From NCBI GenBank assembly GCA_022842685.1, contig JALHPC010000007.1:25457-89456 (forward strand): DNA of 64,000 nt. Reading direction: 5' to 3'. This DNA is from Candidatus Kapaibacterium sp. Lineage in GTDB: Bacteria; Bacteroidota; Ignavibacteria; Kapaibacteriales; Kapaibacteriaceae. A model generated the notes under the pieces. That model was not told the DNA's origin, did no database searches, and saw nothing but the letters and a program-made list of their open reading frames with translations. Position numbers and translations under genes: made by a program. Positions within the stretch are counted from its first letter, which is position 1, and every line of letters starts with the position of its first letter. Below are positions 56,089-64,000 of the stretch, piece after piece.

Positions 56089-57971
56089 TCTTCGTTTATG
56101 ATGACAGGACAAAACGTAGCGCCTCCTAGAGCTTGATACAGCTCTACCTCCCGCTCTGTACATCCTGCGTAGACTTCCGCAACCATACAACGTCGGCCAG
56201 TCGCAACAGCAGCCAACGTCTTGCTGCCGTCCAACACTACCTCCTCGATGCGTAGCCGCATGGGTGCGGCGTCGACCCCATCCGTTACCGCCTGTACGGT
56301 TACCTTGGCATCGTCGCTCTTCCGCGTTGTTCCCGAAACTCCCGTAACCGAAATCGTGGCTTCGTATTCCGCCGATGCTCCGGCCTCCATGGTCATCTCT
56401 CCCATGGGCCATCGTATTTCTTCCGGTACGGGGCCCTGCTTAGAAACTTCATAGACCGTTTGCCCAGAGCGCCGCACGGCACAGCTCCACGAGGCAATCT
56501 CCTCGTCGCTCACCACGTCGGGACGCACGCGAAGCACCGGCAGGTCCGATACCAACATGTTTTCACGCGTCTGCCCGCGCAACTGCACATCGGGCGCAAT
56601 GCGCAGTTCAACCGTTGCCTCATACGCGCGCTCAGGCGCTACCGTGTTGCGCACACCCATGGCAGCGCGGGCAACACCCCGACCGCGCAGGGCAGCCGCA
56701 ACGGCTTCGGCCCGTAGCTGTGCCCTAGCAGCACCCGGCTGCGTGCCATCGTGATAGCCCACCACGTCGATGCGCCGCCTTGCGCTGGCACGCATGCTGT
56801 CGGCCGCAATCTGCAACACCTGATGCTGCACATGCTTGGCCCCCCTAAGGTACCGCTCGGCTATATCAGTGCCCCCTTCATCAAACACAATAACAGGGAA
56901 AAGGGGCATCGTTCGAACACGCGCTACGCGCGTGGGCTTAACGGTAGCCGAAGGACGCGCCACACCGTCGGAATACACAAAGTCGATAGACAACGATACC
57001 TCCATAAAGGCCGCAGGCCGGGGAATGGCTCGCTGATAGATCTCGGTGAATATGACGAGATCGGCCGTGTCCGACGTCGACGTCGACTCTAACCGACTAA
57101 ACAACGTCACCGTAGTGTCTGGCCGGGCCTCCACAACGGTAATCGTGTCGCGAACGGTTGCCGTGTCGGCACGTTTGGGAACAGCCGAAGGTACGCTGTT
57201 GGGTGCCCACAATGGTATCCTTGCACCAACACCTACAAAGAGCTGCTGCGTGGTCCACGACGCTCCGTCGAGAGCCGACGACAGGTCGCGCCGAAGGCCA
57301 AGCCACGGTACGACGTCGATACGACTCCACACAGGAATGGGCCACGACGCCCGCACGTCAAGCAATAGCGGTGTGCTCGTGGTAAGCGTGGCTGAGCCGG
57401 TTTCTTGCTCGAGCGATCCATCGGCAAAACGAATGCCCTCAGGATCACGAAAGCGCTGCGTTTGCGTCACTCGCGGTGCAACGGCTAGCGGCAAGCCTAG
57501 GCCGACGTCGACTTCTAAGGCCGACCACGGCGTGATACGAGCAAAGCCCACGACGTCGAGCCGCGTTCCACTGGCGTTACGGCGATGCTCGACCGTTGCG
57601 AGGTAGACCGTATCGGCAACATTGATTGGAAGGCGCTCACTGGCATTCCACTGTACGCCCAGGCCCTGGGCCGAAAGACGCGTGCCAAGACTAAGCCACG
57701 GTAGTACAGGGAGACTAACGCCAACCATGCCACCAAGGGCAAGCCGCGATGAAGATCCATCAAACGATGCGACCGGAGGAGTGGCAACACCAGGAAGTAC
57801 GAGCGGCACCGTAGCATCGCCAACAAGTGCGCCGAAGCCCCCTACTTCGAGGGAGGGACGAAGGGACGGCTGTTGACACCACGCATGCGCGACGCCAACA
57901 ACAAGAAGCACGATTGTAAAAATGGTTGTGCGCGCCACGTACAGATGAGGATGGGATTCCAGTGCGCGCAA
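56076..57971 (-). CDS. Outer-membrane OmpA-like protein (start uncertain, TTG 57971 or a later GTG/ATG)
   Basis: TTIFTIVLLVVGVAHAWCQQ signal, barrel-like N-terminus, VIVFDEGGTDIAERYLRGAKHVQHQVLQIAADSMRASARRRIDVVGYHDG..ARAQLRAEAVAAALRGRGV OmpA-C-like region. Confidence 0.7.
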   Translation of the reverse strand: MRALESHPHLYVARTTIFTIVLLVVGVAHAWCQQPSLRPSLEVGGFGALVGDATVPLVLPGVATPPVASFDGSSSRLALGGMVGVSLPVLPWLSLGTRLSAQGLGVQWNASERLPINVADTVYLATVEHRRNASGTRLDVVGFARITPWSALEVDVGLGLPLAVAPRVTQTQRFRDPEGIRFADGSLEQETGSATLTTSTPLLLDVRASWPIPVWSRIDVVPWLGLRRDLSSALDGASWTTQQLFVGVGARIPLWAPNSVPSAVPKRADTATVRDTITVVEARPDTTVTLFSRLESTSTSDTADLVIFTEIYQRAIPRPAAFMEVSLSIDFVYSDGVARPSATVKPTRVARVRTMPLFPVIVFDEGGTDIAERYLRGAKHVQHQVLQIAADSMRASARRRIDVVGYHDGTQPGAARAQLRAEAVAAALRGRGVARAAMGVRNTVAPERAYEATVELRIAPDVQLRGQTRENMLVSDLPVLRVRPDVVSDEEIASWSCAVRRSGQTVYEVSKQGPVPEEIRWPMGEMTMEAGASAEYEATISVTGVSGTTRKSDDAKVTVQAVTDGVDAAPMRLRIEEVVLDGSKTLAAVATGRRCMVAEVYAGCTEREVELYQALGGATFCPVIINEERKP

Positions 57972-57992
57972 AGATAGGGCACCGTACGTGCC

Positions 57993-59798
57993 CTAGGCGA
58001 CTATCAACAAGCGTACGATGCTTAGGAGCGACTCTCCGTCTGGCGACCGAACCAAAAACCGAACGTAGTACGTGCCCGGCTGCATGTTCAACGACCGAAC
58101 GTCGAGCGTTACAGATCCCTGCCCAGCTATGAGGTCCGACGTAAGATTGGCAACACTGCGGCCAAGCGCATCGACGATGGTTAGCGAGGATGCCTCTTGC
58201 GGGAGCGTGCTGACGACGATCGTTGTGCGATCAACAACAGGGTTGGGCTCGATAGAAAGCGAAATACTGCCTTGCATGGTGTTTACAAGGCGCGGAGTGC
58301 CATTACTCCACCACACGTTGGAGAGTGCCACGGTTTGGGCGCGTTCAACGATGGAGGTGTCTGCGCTTACAACAACGTTGGGTTGGTTGGCCGCAACTGG
58401 TGTAAGGGTTATCGAAGACGCGTAAACATCGCACGACGATGCATGACCTGCTACCGCCACAAAGGCCGCCTGAGCAATGGTGTCGCCCGAAACAATGGGC
58501 CGCAGCGTGGACGTGAAGAACCGAGCATATGCCTGTGTGCCCTCGACGTAAAGCCCACCACGGGTTACCAGCTCGGTTGAAATCGGAACCAAGATTCCTG
58601 GGTCGTAGCGTACGTCGAGCTGCGACGTGCGCACCTCGTATGTTCGCACGCCCTCCAGCGCACGCACTGTTACGTAAAGGCGAACGGTATCGCCAATACG
58701 CACCCACGTTGTGTCCAACGCTCCCTCGCCAAACCCAAGGGTGAACACCGGCTTTGGCGGCTCGGGCTTTGGTACGCCCTCGCCACGAATCGTAATGAGC
58801 GTTGAATCGATATCGCCAATACCAAGGGCAGCCCTAACAAGGTACACACGATGATCGACTACGCTTGGAACCGATGGTGCAAAGCGCACCGAAAGTTGAA
58901 TGACTGCCGACGTCGTGGCAACTCCAGGCGGCGGTTCGACGAGCGAGACCGTGACGTCGGAATGCTGCCACCGCGTAGGACGCAGGCGATAGACGAAGGC
59001 CGACGACGGCCGAGTGGGAAGGTCAACAATGTGCGCCTTGGTGTAAACCGAGTCGACGACTACTCCGCCTACGGCAACGTCTACTTCGGCAGGCTGGCGT
59101 ACACCAATTCCCGAAAACACCACTACGGCTGTGTCGACAGCAACAGGCACTTTGCCAGGCCCCGCCTCAACAGTACGCTCATAGGCTGCAATGCACTCTC
59201 GCAGTCCAGATTCACGCGGAACAAATCGAGCGGTAACGACTATCGAGTCGTTACCTATCCCAACTGGTTGGCGCAATCCCAAGGCAAAGTCGTCGGCATC
59301 GCCACTAACTCTAAGCATCTTCCAACGAGATACTACGCCGGGGTGGCGTACAACAACGGCGCTCAACGATGTGGTGTCGAACGTGAGCACCGACCCGAAC
59401 TCGACGTTTCTACGTCTGCTAAGCGAAACGCCCAGACCGCTGATATAAAAAATCACAATGTCGTCGGGAGCACGCACCAACTCGATGGTGTCGCGGTACT
59501 CACCAGCCACCAGCGGCCGGAACCGAATGCGCAGTCGCAAAACCCCGTTAACTGGCACCACACGGTCGCCGTCGAGCTGTGTTGCAAATGCGTCGATTTC
59601 GAAAGGGGCATCGCACGACTTGATCAACGTGAACGGCTGTGGCCGACGGTCGTTCAGGCGCACTTCGATGAATTGCGACTGCACTTGGCCAAGAATTGAC
59701 GGCTCGGCAAACGGAAACGACCGTACATAGCGCTCCTGCACATCGGCAAATACAGCCGTTGTACTCAGAACGAAGAATAAAAGGAGGGGTCGCAACAT
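57993..59798 (-). CDS. Secreted choice-of-anchor-D-like protein with T9SS-like C-terminus
   Basis: Start at MLRPLLLFFVLSTTAVFA; C-terminal ISLSIEPNPVVDRTTIVVSTLPQEASSLTIVDALGRSVANLT..LNMQPGTYYVRFLV. Confidence 0.8.
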   Translation of the reverse strand: MLRPLLLFFVLSTTAVFADVQERYVRSFPFAEPSILGQVQSQFIEVRLNDRRPQPFTLIKSCDAPFEIDAFATQLDGDRVVPVNGVLRLRIRFRPLVAGEYRDTIELVRAPDDIVIFYISGLGVSLSRRRNVEFGSVLTFDTTSLSAVVVRHPGVVSRWKMLRVSGDADDFALGLRQPVGIGNDSIVVTARFVPRESGLRECIAAYERTVEAGPGKVPVAVDTAVVVFSGIGVRQPAEVDVAVGGVVVDSVYTKAHIVDLPTRPSSAFVYRLRPTRWQHSDVTVSLVEPPPGVATTSAVIQLSVRFAPSVPSVVDHRVYLVRAALGIGDIDSTLITIRGEGVPKPEPPKPVFTLGFGEGALDTTWVRIGDTVRLYVTVRALEGVRTYEVRTSQLDVRYDPGILVPISTELVTRGGLYVEGTQAYARFFTSTLRPIVSGDTIAQAAFVAVAGHASSCDVYASSITLTPVAANQPNVVVSADTSIVERAQTVALSNVWWSNGTPRLVNTMQGSISLSIEPNPVVDRTTIVVSTLPQEASSLTIVDALGRSVANLTSDLIAGQGSVTLDVRSLNMQPGTYYVRFLVRSPDGESLLSIVRLLIVA

Positions 59799-59838
59799 GT
59801 TGATGTAGTGCCCAAGGATTCCATCAGGGAGATAAACG

Positions 59839-61914
59839 TTACAGCCCTTGCCGAGCAATGATGAGGCAGGTGTCGTTACGCCATTCTTGGCGGACGACCC
59901 TGCCAGACCCTTGAACACGTACTTCGTAGCCAGCACCGTGCAGCACGGCAATGGCTCGGCGAATGGTAAAGCCCAAAACACTGGGCTGCTCGGATCGTGC
60001 CGATGTTGCACCCATGGCGTCGATGGTAACAACGTTGCCGCGAGGGGCCGCCACTCCAGGCATTGGGTGCTGCCGCACAACAGTGCCCGAAGCCGATACC
60101 TGGCTCTTTAAACCGATACTTCGCAGTATTGAGTCGGCCTGAAGCGTATGCAGCCCTCGCACGTCAGGCACAAGCACCGTGTCGACCGCAGCCGACGCTA
60201 CCACGCGGGCACGCACGCTTTCGTCGCTCGTGGTCATGGTTATCGATTTCTGCACGATACGCCGAAAAATTGGCGCCGCTGCCGAGCCACCATAGATGGT
60301 CGACGTGGGCCGGTCGAGCATAACAATCATGGCTACACTAGGCGACTCGGCCGGATAATATCCTACAAACGATGCTGTGTAGTTTGTTCGGCTATACGTG
60401 CCGTTATCGAGCTGCTGCGCTGTACCCGTCTTGCCCGCAATCCTAAGTCCGTTAATCGCGGCAAGCTTACCGGTGCCGCGCTCTACCACACCAACGAGCA
60501 TGGTGGTAAGCGATGATGCCGTGGGTGCTGATACTACCTTTCGGATGCGCCGTGGCGCTATCGTGCGGTCCTGCACCCCATGTGGATCGCGAATAGCCTG
60601 TACAAGCCGTGGTTGCATAAGCACACCGCCATTGGCTATGGCCGCGTACGCGTTTACGATTTGTAAGGCGGTGGCACTCATGCCGTAGCCAAACGACATG
60701 AACATGGGTGTCGATGGCTCCCATTCGTTCGGCCGCCGTAGGCGCCCACGCATCTCGCCGGGAAGGTCGATGCCCGTAGGCAAACCAAAACCAAAGTCGC
60801 GCAAATACTTGTAGTACACCCGTGGATTCATCGTACGGATAGCCGATGCAAACACCACGTTACTGCTTTGTTCAAGCGCTTCGTGGAACGGTACCCGCCC
60901 CAGGGGATGATCGTCTTTGATGGTAGTGCCGTTTATCACGTATAGGCCCTGTCGGCCATCCACAATATCGGTCGACGCCAACTGGCGCTCTTCCACGAGT
61001 GCTGCAGCAGCGAAGGCCTTCATGGTGGAACCTGGTTCGTACACGTCGGTGATACCGCGGATGCGAATGGCGTCGTTCGTTGCACGGTCTAACCGCAGCG
61101 GATGAAACGTAGGCCACGAAGCCATTGCCAGCACGTCGCCGCTGGCCGGATGTACGGCAATCACGGTTCCGCCGCTCGCTCCCGTTTCGCGTATGCCTCG
61201 CTCGAGCTCTTCTTCGGCAATGCGTTGGAATTCTACGTCAATCGTTAGCTCTAACCCTAGGCCGTCGGCTGGCGCGCGCCGCTCGGGATTTATACCCGGT
61301 CGTAGCCGCCCTCGGCCGTCGCGTTGCATAACAACAAAGCCGGGCTGCCCACGCAGCATATCGTCGTAATACAGCTCCAAGCCCGTAAGGCCGTTATTGT
61401 CGATGTCGGTGGTGCCCAAAAGCTGTGCAGCCACACTGCCGTAGGCGTAGTGCCGCTTGGGCTCGCGAACACGTATGATACCGCGATCTCGCAAGGTGTC
61501 GAGCGCCGGATACATCACGGCGTTTACGCCACGGGCAAGCCACGTAAAGCGTCCCTTCTCTTCGACGATGCGCCGTCGATACCATTCGGCCTCCTTGCCA
61601 TCGGCCACGGCCAGGAGCTGCACAAACTCATCAACACGTTTCAGAATGGTAGGGTCGGCAGCAAACGACGTCAACGTCGTCATGCTGGCTATGCTTCGAC
61701 CATGGCGGTCAACAATGGTGCCTCGGTCGGCACGCAGTTCTACCTTGCTTTCGTACTGGCGTTTGGCCTGTTCGCGGTACCGAGCCCCCTCGATAACTTG
61801 TACCCAGAACAGGCGCAAGCCGATAACGCAAAAGAGGCCACCAAACACAAGCACAAGAATGCCGGCCTTCCACTTGTATCCCGTCGAGTCGTCGAGTGGC
61901 TGCTGGGCATTCAT
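59839..61914 (-). CDS. ftsI: Penicillin-binding protein / division transpeptidase with C-terminal PASTA-like repeats
   Basis: DRGTIVDRHGRSIA, YEPGSTMKAFAAAAL (SxxK), SSN (EQSSNVVFA), KTGTAQQ; C-terminal VPDVRGLHTLQADSILRSIGLKSQVSASG. Confidence 0.93.
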   Translation of the reverse strand: MNAQQPLDDSTGYKWKAGILVLVFGGLFCVIGLRLFWVQVIEGARYREQAKRQYESKVELRADRGTIVDRHGRSIASMTTLTSFAADPTILKRVDEFVQLLAVADGKEAEWYRRRIVEEKGRFTWLARGVNAVMYPALDTLRDRGIIRVREPKRHYAYGSVAAQLLGTTDIDNNGLTGLELYYDDMLRGQPGFVVMQRDGRGRLRPGINPERRAPADGLGLELTIDVEFQRIAEEELERGIRETGASGGTVIAVHPASGDVLAMASWPTFHPLRLDRATNDAIRIRGITDVYEPGSTMKAFAAAALVEERQLASTDIVDGRQGLYVINGTTIKDDHPLGRVPFHEALEQSSNVVFASAIRTMNPRVYYKYLRDFGFGLPTGIDLPGEMRGRLRRPNEWEPSTPMFMSFGYGMSATALQIVNAYAAIANGGVLMQPRLVQAIRDPHGVQDRTIAPRRIRKVVSAPTASSLTTMLVGVVERGTGKLAAINGLRIAGKTGTAQQLDNGTYSRTNYTASFVGYYPAESPSVAMIVMLDRPTSTIYGGSAAAPIFRRIVQKSITMTTSDESVRARVVASAAVDTVLVPDVRGLHTLQADSILRSIGLKSQVSASGTVVRQHPMPGVAAPRGNVVTIDAMGATSARSEQPSVLGFTIRRAIAVLHGAGYEVRVQGSGRVVRQEWRNDTCLIIARQGL

Positions 61915-62279
61915 GGTCTGCGCGAATTGTTGTTCACGTCAACCACCGTAGGTGCACGCTCTGGTGCTATCATGCCCAACCGTGAAGTTGCCTCGCGCAA
62001 GACTCGTTCTGCCGCTTGCAGGCGGTAGGTTTCGGCCTCGAGGTTCTGATTTACAACCCGTAGAGAGTCGTTCTGTTTTCCCAGCACGGCTCCATCGCGC
62101 AGCAGTCTATTTACGGCAATCACGTTGCTCACGTACAACACCGTGCCAAAGGCACTCACCACTAGTAGAGCAATCAAACTCCAACGGTTCAACAGCCGCC
62201 GGCGCTGCTGTACAACCTGCGGCTCGTTGACGGGCGGGTCGCCAAAAACACGGTCTGTGTCTGCCTGCGTGGTGCCCAT
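61911..62279 (-). CDS. FtsL-like bitopic membrane protein
   Basis: Short cytoplasmic tail, one TM helix (WSLIALLVVSAFGTVLYVSNVIAVN), coiled coil, directly upstream of ftsI with ATGA overlap. Confidence 0.7.
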   Translation of the reverse strand: MGTTQADTDRVFGDPPVNEPQVVQQRRRLLNRWSLIALLVVSAFGTVLYVSNVIAVNRLLRDGAVLGKQNDSLRVVNQNLEAETYRLQAAERVLREATSRLGMIAPERAPTVVDVNNNSRRP

Positions 62280-62288
62280 CGTGGCTAC

Positions 62289-64000
62289 CTACTTTACAAT
62301 TGCGCCAGCACCAACGGCTACGTCGATGGGCGACACCAGCGTTAGCATTCCATCGGCATTCGACGCCGCAAGAATCATCCCCTGCGATTCCATGCCCATG
62401 AGTTTTGCTGGCTTAAGATTAGCCACCACCACCACGGTCTTACCCAATAACTGCTCGGGCGTGTAGTGCAAGGCAATGCCCGCCAGCACCTGCCTGCGCT
62501 CGCCGCCAAGGTCTACTTGCAGACGTACAAGTTTTTTTGATTTAGGTACTGCCTCGGCTTCAACAATCACAGCCGTTCGCAATTGCACCATTCCAAACTG
62601 GTCGATATCGATAAGGGGCATCGCTGGCTCTGCGGCTTCTTGGTTGGCAGCCGCAGGCGCTGGCCCAAGCTTGGCAATTTGTTGTTCCACGGTTGTGTCT
62701 TCGATTTTGGTGAATAGGATGGTTGCCTCGCCAAGCGTTGTGCCCGGCTTCGGTGCGTCCGGTGCCCCTTGCAACCACACGTCGGTAGAAGTAGCTGAGC
62801 CCGGAGTGCCCGTACAGGTGGCCATGCCAAGCATACGCTGCATAGTGCCTGCAGTAACAGGAAGGATGGGGGCAACCAAGGTGGAAAGCACTGCCATGAC
62901 GTTCAGGCACTCGGCAATACTGCGGGCGCAGTCGGCGCGGTTGGTCGACACAGACTTCCACGGCGCCTTGTCGTTGAAGTACTTGTTAGCGGCACGAGCA
63001 AGGTTCATGGTTTCGGTAGCCGCGTCGCGGAATCGATATCGGTCGTAACAGTCGGCAACAACAGTACGCGCATGGGCGATGGCCTGATGCAAGAACCGCT
63101 CGTCGTCGGTAATTGGTAGCGAGGCGTCGACAGACGGCACCACCCCATCAAACTGCTTGTGTGCGAACAACATCACGCGGTTGACGAAGTTGCCCAAGAT
63201 GGCAGCTAGCTCGTTGTTCACTCGGGCCTGATAGTCGCGCCACGTGAAGTCGCTATCCTTGGTTTCGGGCATGTTCATCACAAGCGTGTATCGCAGCGCA
63301 TCTACGTGATACGGCTCGGTCATATCGGCCAAAAACTGCTCCACATCGATGGCCCAATTGCGACTCTTGGAAAACTTCTGTCCTTCGAGATTAAGAAACT
63401 CATTGGCAGGCACGTTGGCCGGTAGAATGTAGCCCTCGGCGCTGCGCGTGTGCAACAAGATGGGGAAAATGATGGTGTGAAAGACGATGTTGTCCTTGCC
63501 AAGGAAGGCCGTATACTCGGTGGCAGCATCGCACCACCACGTACGCCACGCATTGGGTGTACCGTGGTTGAGAGCCCACTGCTTGGTGGCCGAGATGTAT
63601 CCAAGCACGGCCTCGAACCAAACGTAGAGAACCTTGCCATCTGCACCGTCCAGTGGCACAGGAATGCCCCATTGCATATCGCGCGTGGCTGCACGCTCGG
63701 CAAGACCTTGCTTAAGCCAGCTGCGGCTTTGCTGCAATACGTTATCCTTCCACTGCCCAGCGTGCTCCTCGATGTAGCGCTCGGTCCACTCCTGAAAGGC
63801 ATCTAAGCGGAAATACCAGTGCTTGGTCTTGCGTACCTCGGGCGTCTGCCCAGATACCAACGACTTGGGTTGCTTGAGGTCGAGCTGGTTGTAGTATGCT
63901 CCGCAGTTGTCGCACTGATCACCACGAGCCTTGTCGTATCCACAGTTAGGACACACGCCTTCGACGTAGCGGTCGGGTAAGAAGATGTTCGACGTGGGAT
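62289..64000 (-). CDS. metG: Methionyl-tRNA synthetase, C-terminal part including the tRNA-binding domain (runs off the window end)
   Basis: NIFLPDRYVEGVCPNCGYDKARGDQCDNCGAYYNQLDL zinc knuckle, GQKFSKSRNW (KMSKS-like), C-terminal FGMVQLRTAVIVEAEAVPKSKKLVRLQVDLG EMAP-like domain. Frame stays open to base 64000. Confidence 0.95.
   Translation of the reverse strand, partial: PTSNIFLPDRYVEGVCPNCGYDKARGDQCDNCGAYYNQLDLKQPKSLVSGQTPEVRKTKHWYFRLDAFQEWTERYIEEHAGQWKDNVLQQSRSWLKQGLAERAATRDMQWGIPVPLDGADGKVLYVWFEAVLGYISATKQWALNHGTPNAWRTWWCDAATEYTAFLGKDNIVFHTIIFPILLHTRSAEGYILPANVPANEFLNLEGQKFSKSRNWAIDVEQFLADMTEPYHVDALRYTLVMNMPETKDSDFTWRDYQARVNNELAAILGNFVNRVMLFAHKQFDGVVPSVDASLPITDDERFLHQAIAHARTVVADCYDRYRFRDAATETMNLARAANKYFNDKAPWKSVSTNRADCARSIAECLNVMAVLSTLVAPILPVTAGTMQRMLGMATCTGTPGSATSTDVWLQGAPDAPKPGTTLGEATILFTKIEDTTVEQQIAKLGPAPAAANQEAAEPAMPLIDIDQFGMVQLRTAVIVEAEAVPKSKKLVRLQVDLGGERRQVLAGIALHYTPEQLLGKTVVVVANLKPAKLMGMESQGMILAASNADGMLTLVSPIDVAVGAGAIVK

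Noticed and set aside
59799-60080. N-terminal extension of ORF 57993..60080
   Set aside because: Overlaps the 3' end of ftsI in another frame. A clear signal peptide starts at 59798.

Overview
The window looks chromosomal, from a moderately high-GC Bacteroidota/FCB-type bacterium. The supporting evidence is many secreted proteins with T9SS-like C-terminal tails, TAnnTTTG-type promoter elements, and bacteroidete-style serine palmitoyltransferase and TonB receptors. Exact placement is inference. Recognisable housekeeping genes are dnaX, a bcp-type peroxiredoxin, tatD, upp, mlaF-like and dppDF-like ABC ATPases, yajQ, rlmN, tRNA-Phe(GAA), an ECF sigma/anti-sigma-like pair, ftsL-like and ftsI, and a partial metG. 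Between them lie large secreted or outer-membrane proteins: subtilases, a reprolysin-like protease, beta-propeller proteins, OmpA-like proteins and TonB receptors. The strongest unexplained signal is an array at about 17671-18167 of 26 perfect mini-hairpins plus two degenerate terminal ones. On the minus strand every perfect hairpin has a C(GNA)G triloop, and all are separated by 6-nt spacers of the form AGNNAC with apparent ordering rules. A three-unit copy with the same spacers lies at 34476-34520 in reverse orientation, and a related GCGAAGC/GTCCC array lies at 45897-46008. Other points of interest are an over-represented dispersed octamer (AAGGGGCA, nearly always followed by NNG), an in-frame TatD/outer-membrane-barrel fusion whose junction reads as a signal peptide, a shared 13-mer at almost identical distance upstream of two genes, a TetR-type palindrome with no local TetR gene, a 22-proline linker, and a lower-GC gene next to the hairpin array. 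All counts are by eye and should be recomputed.
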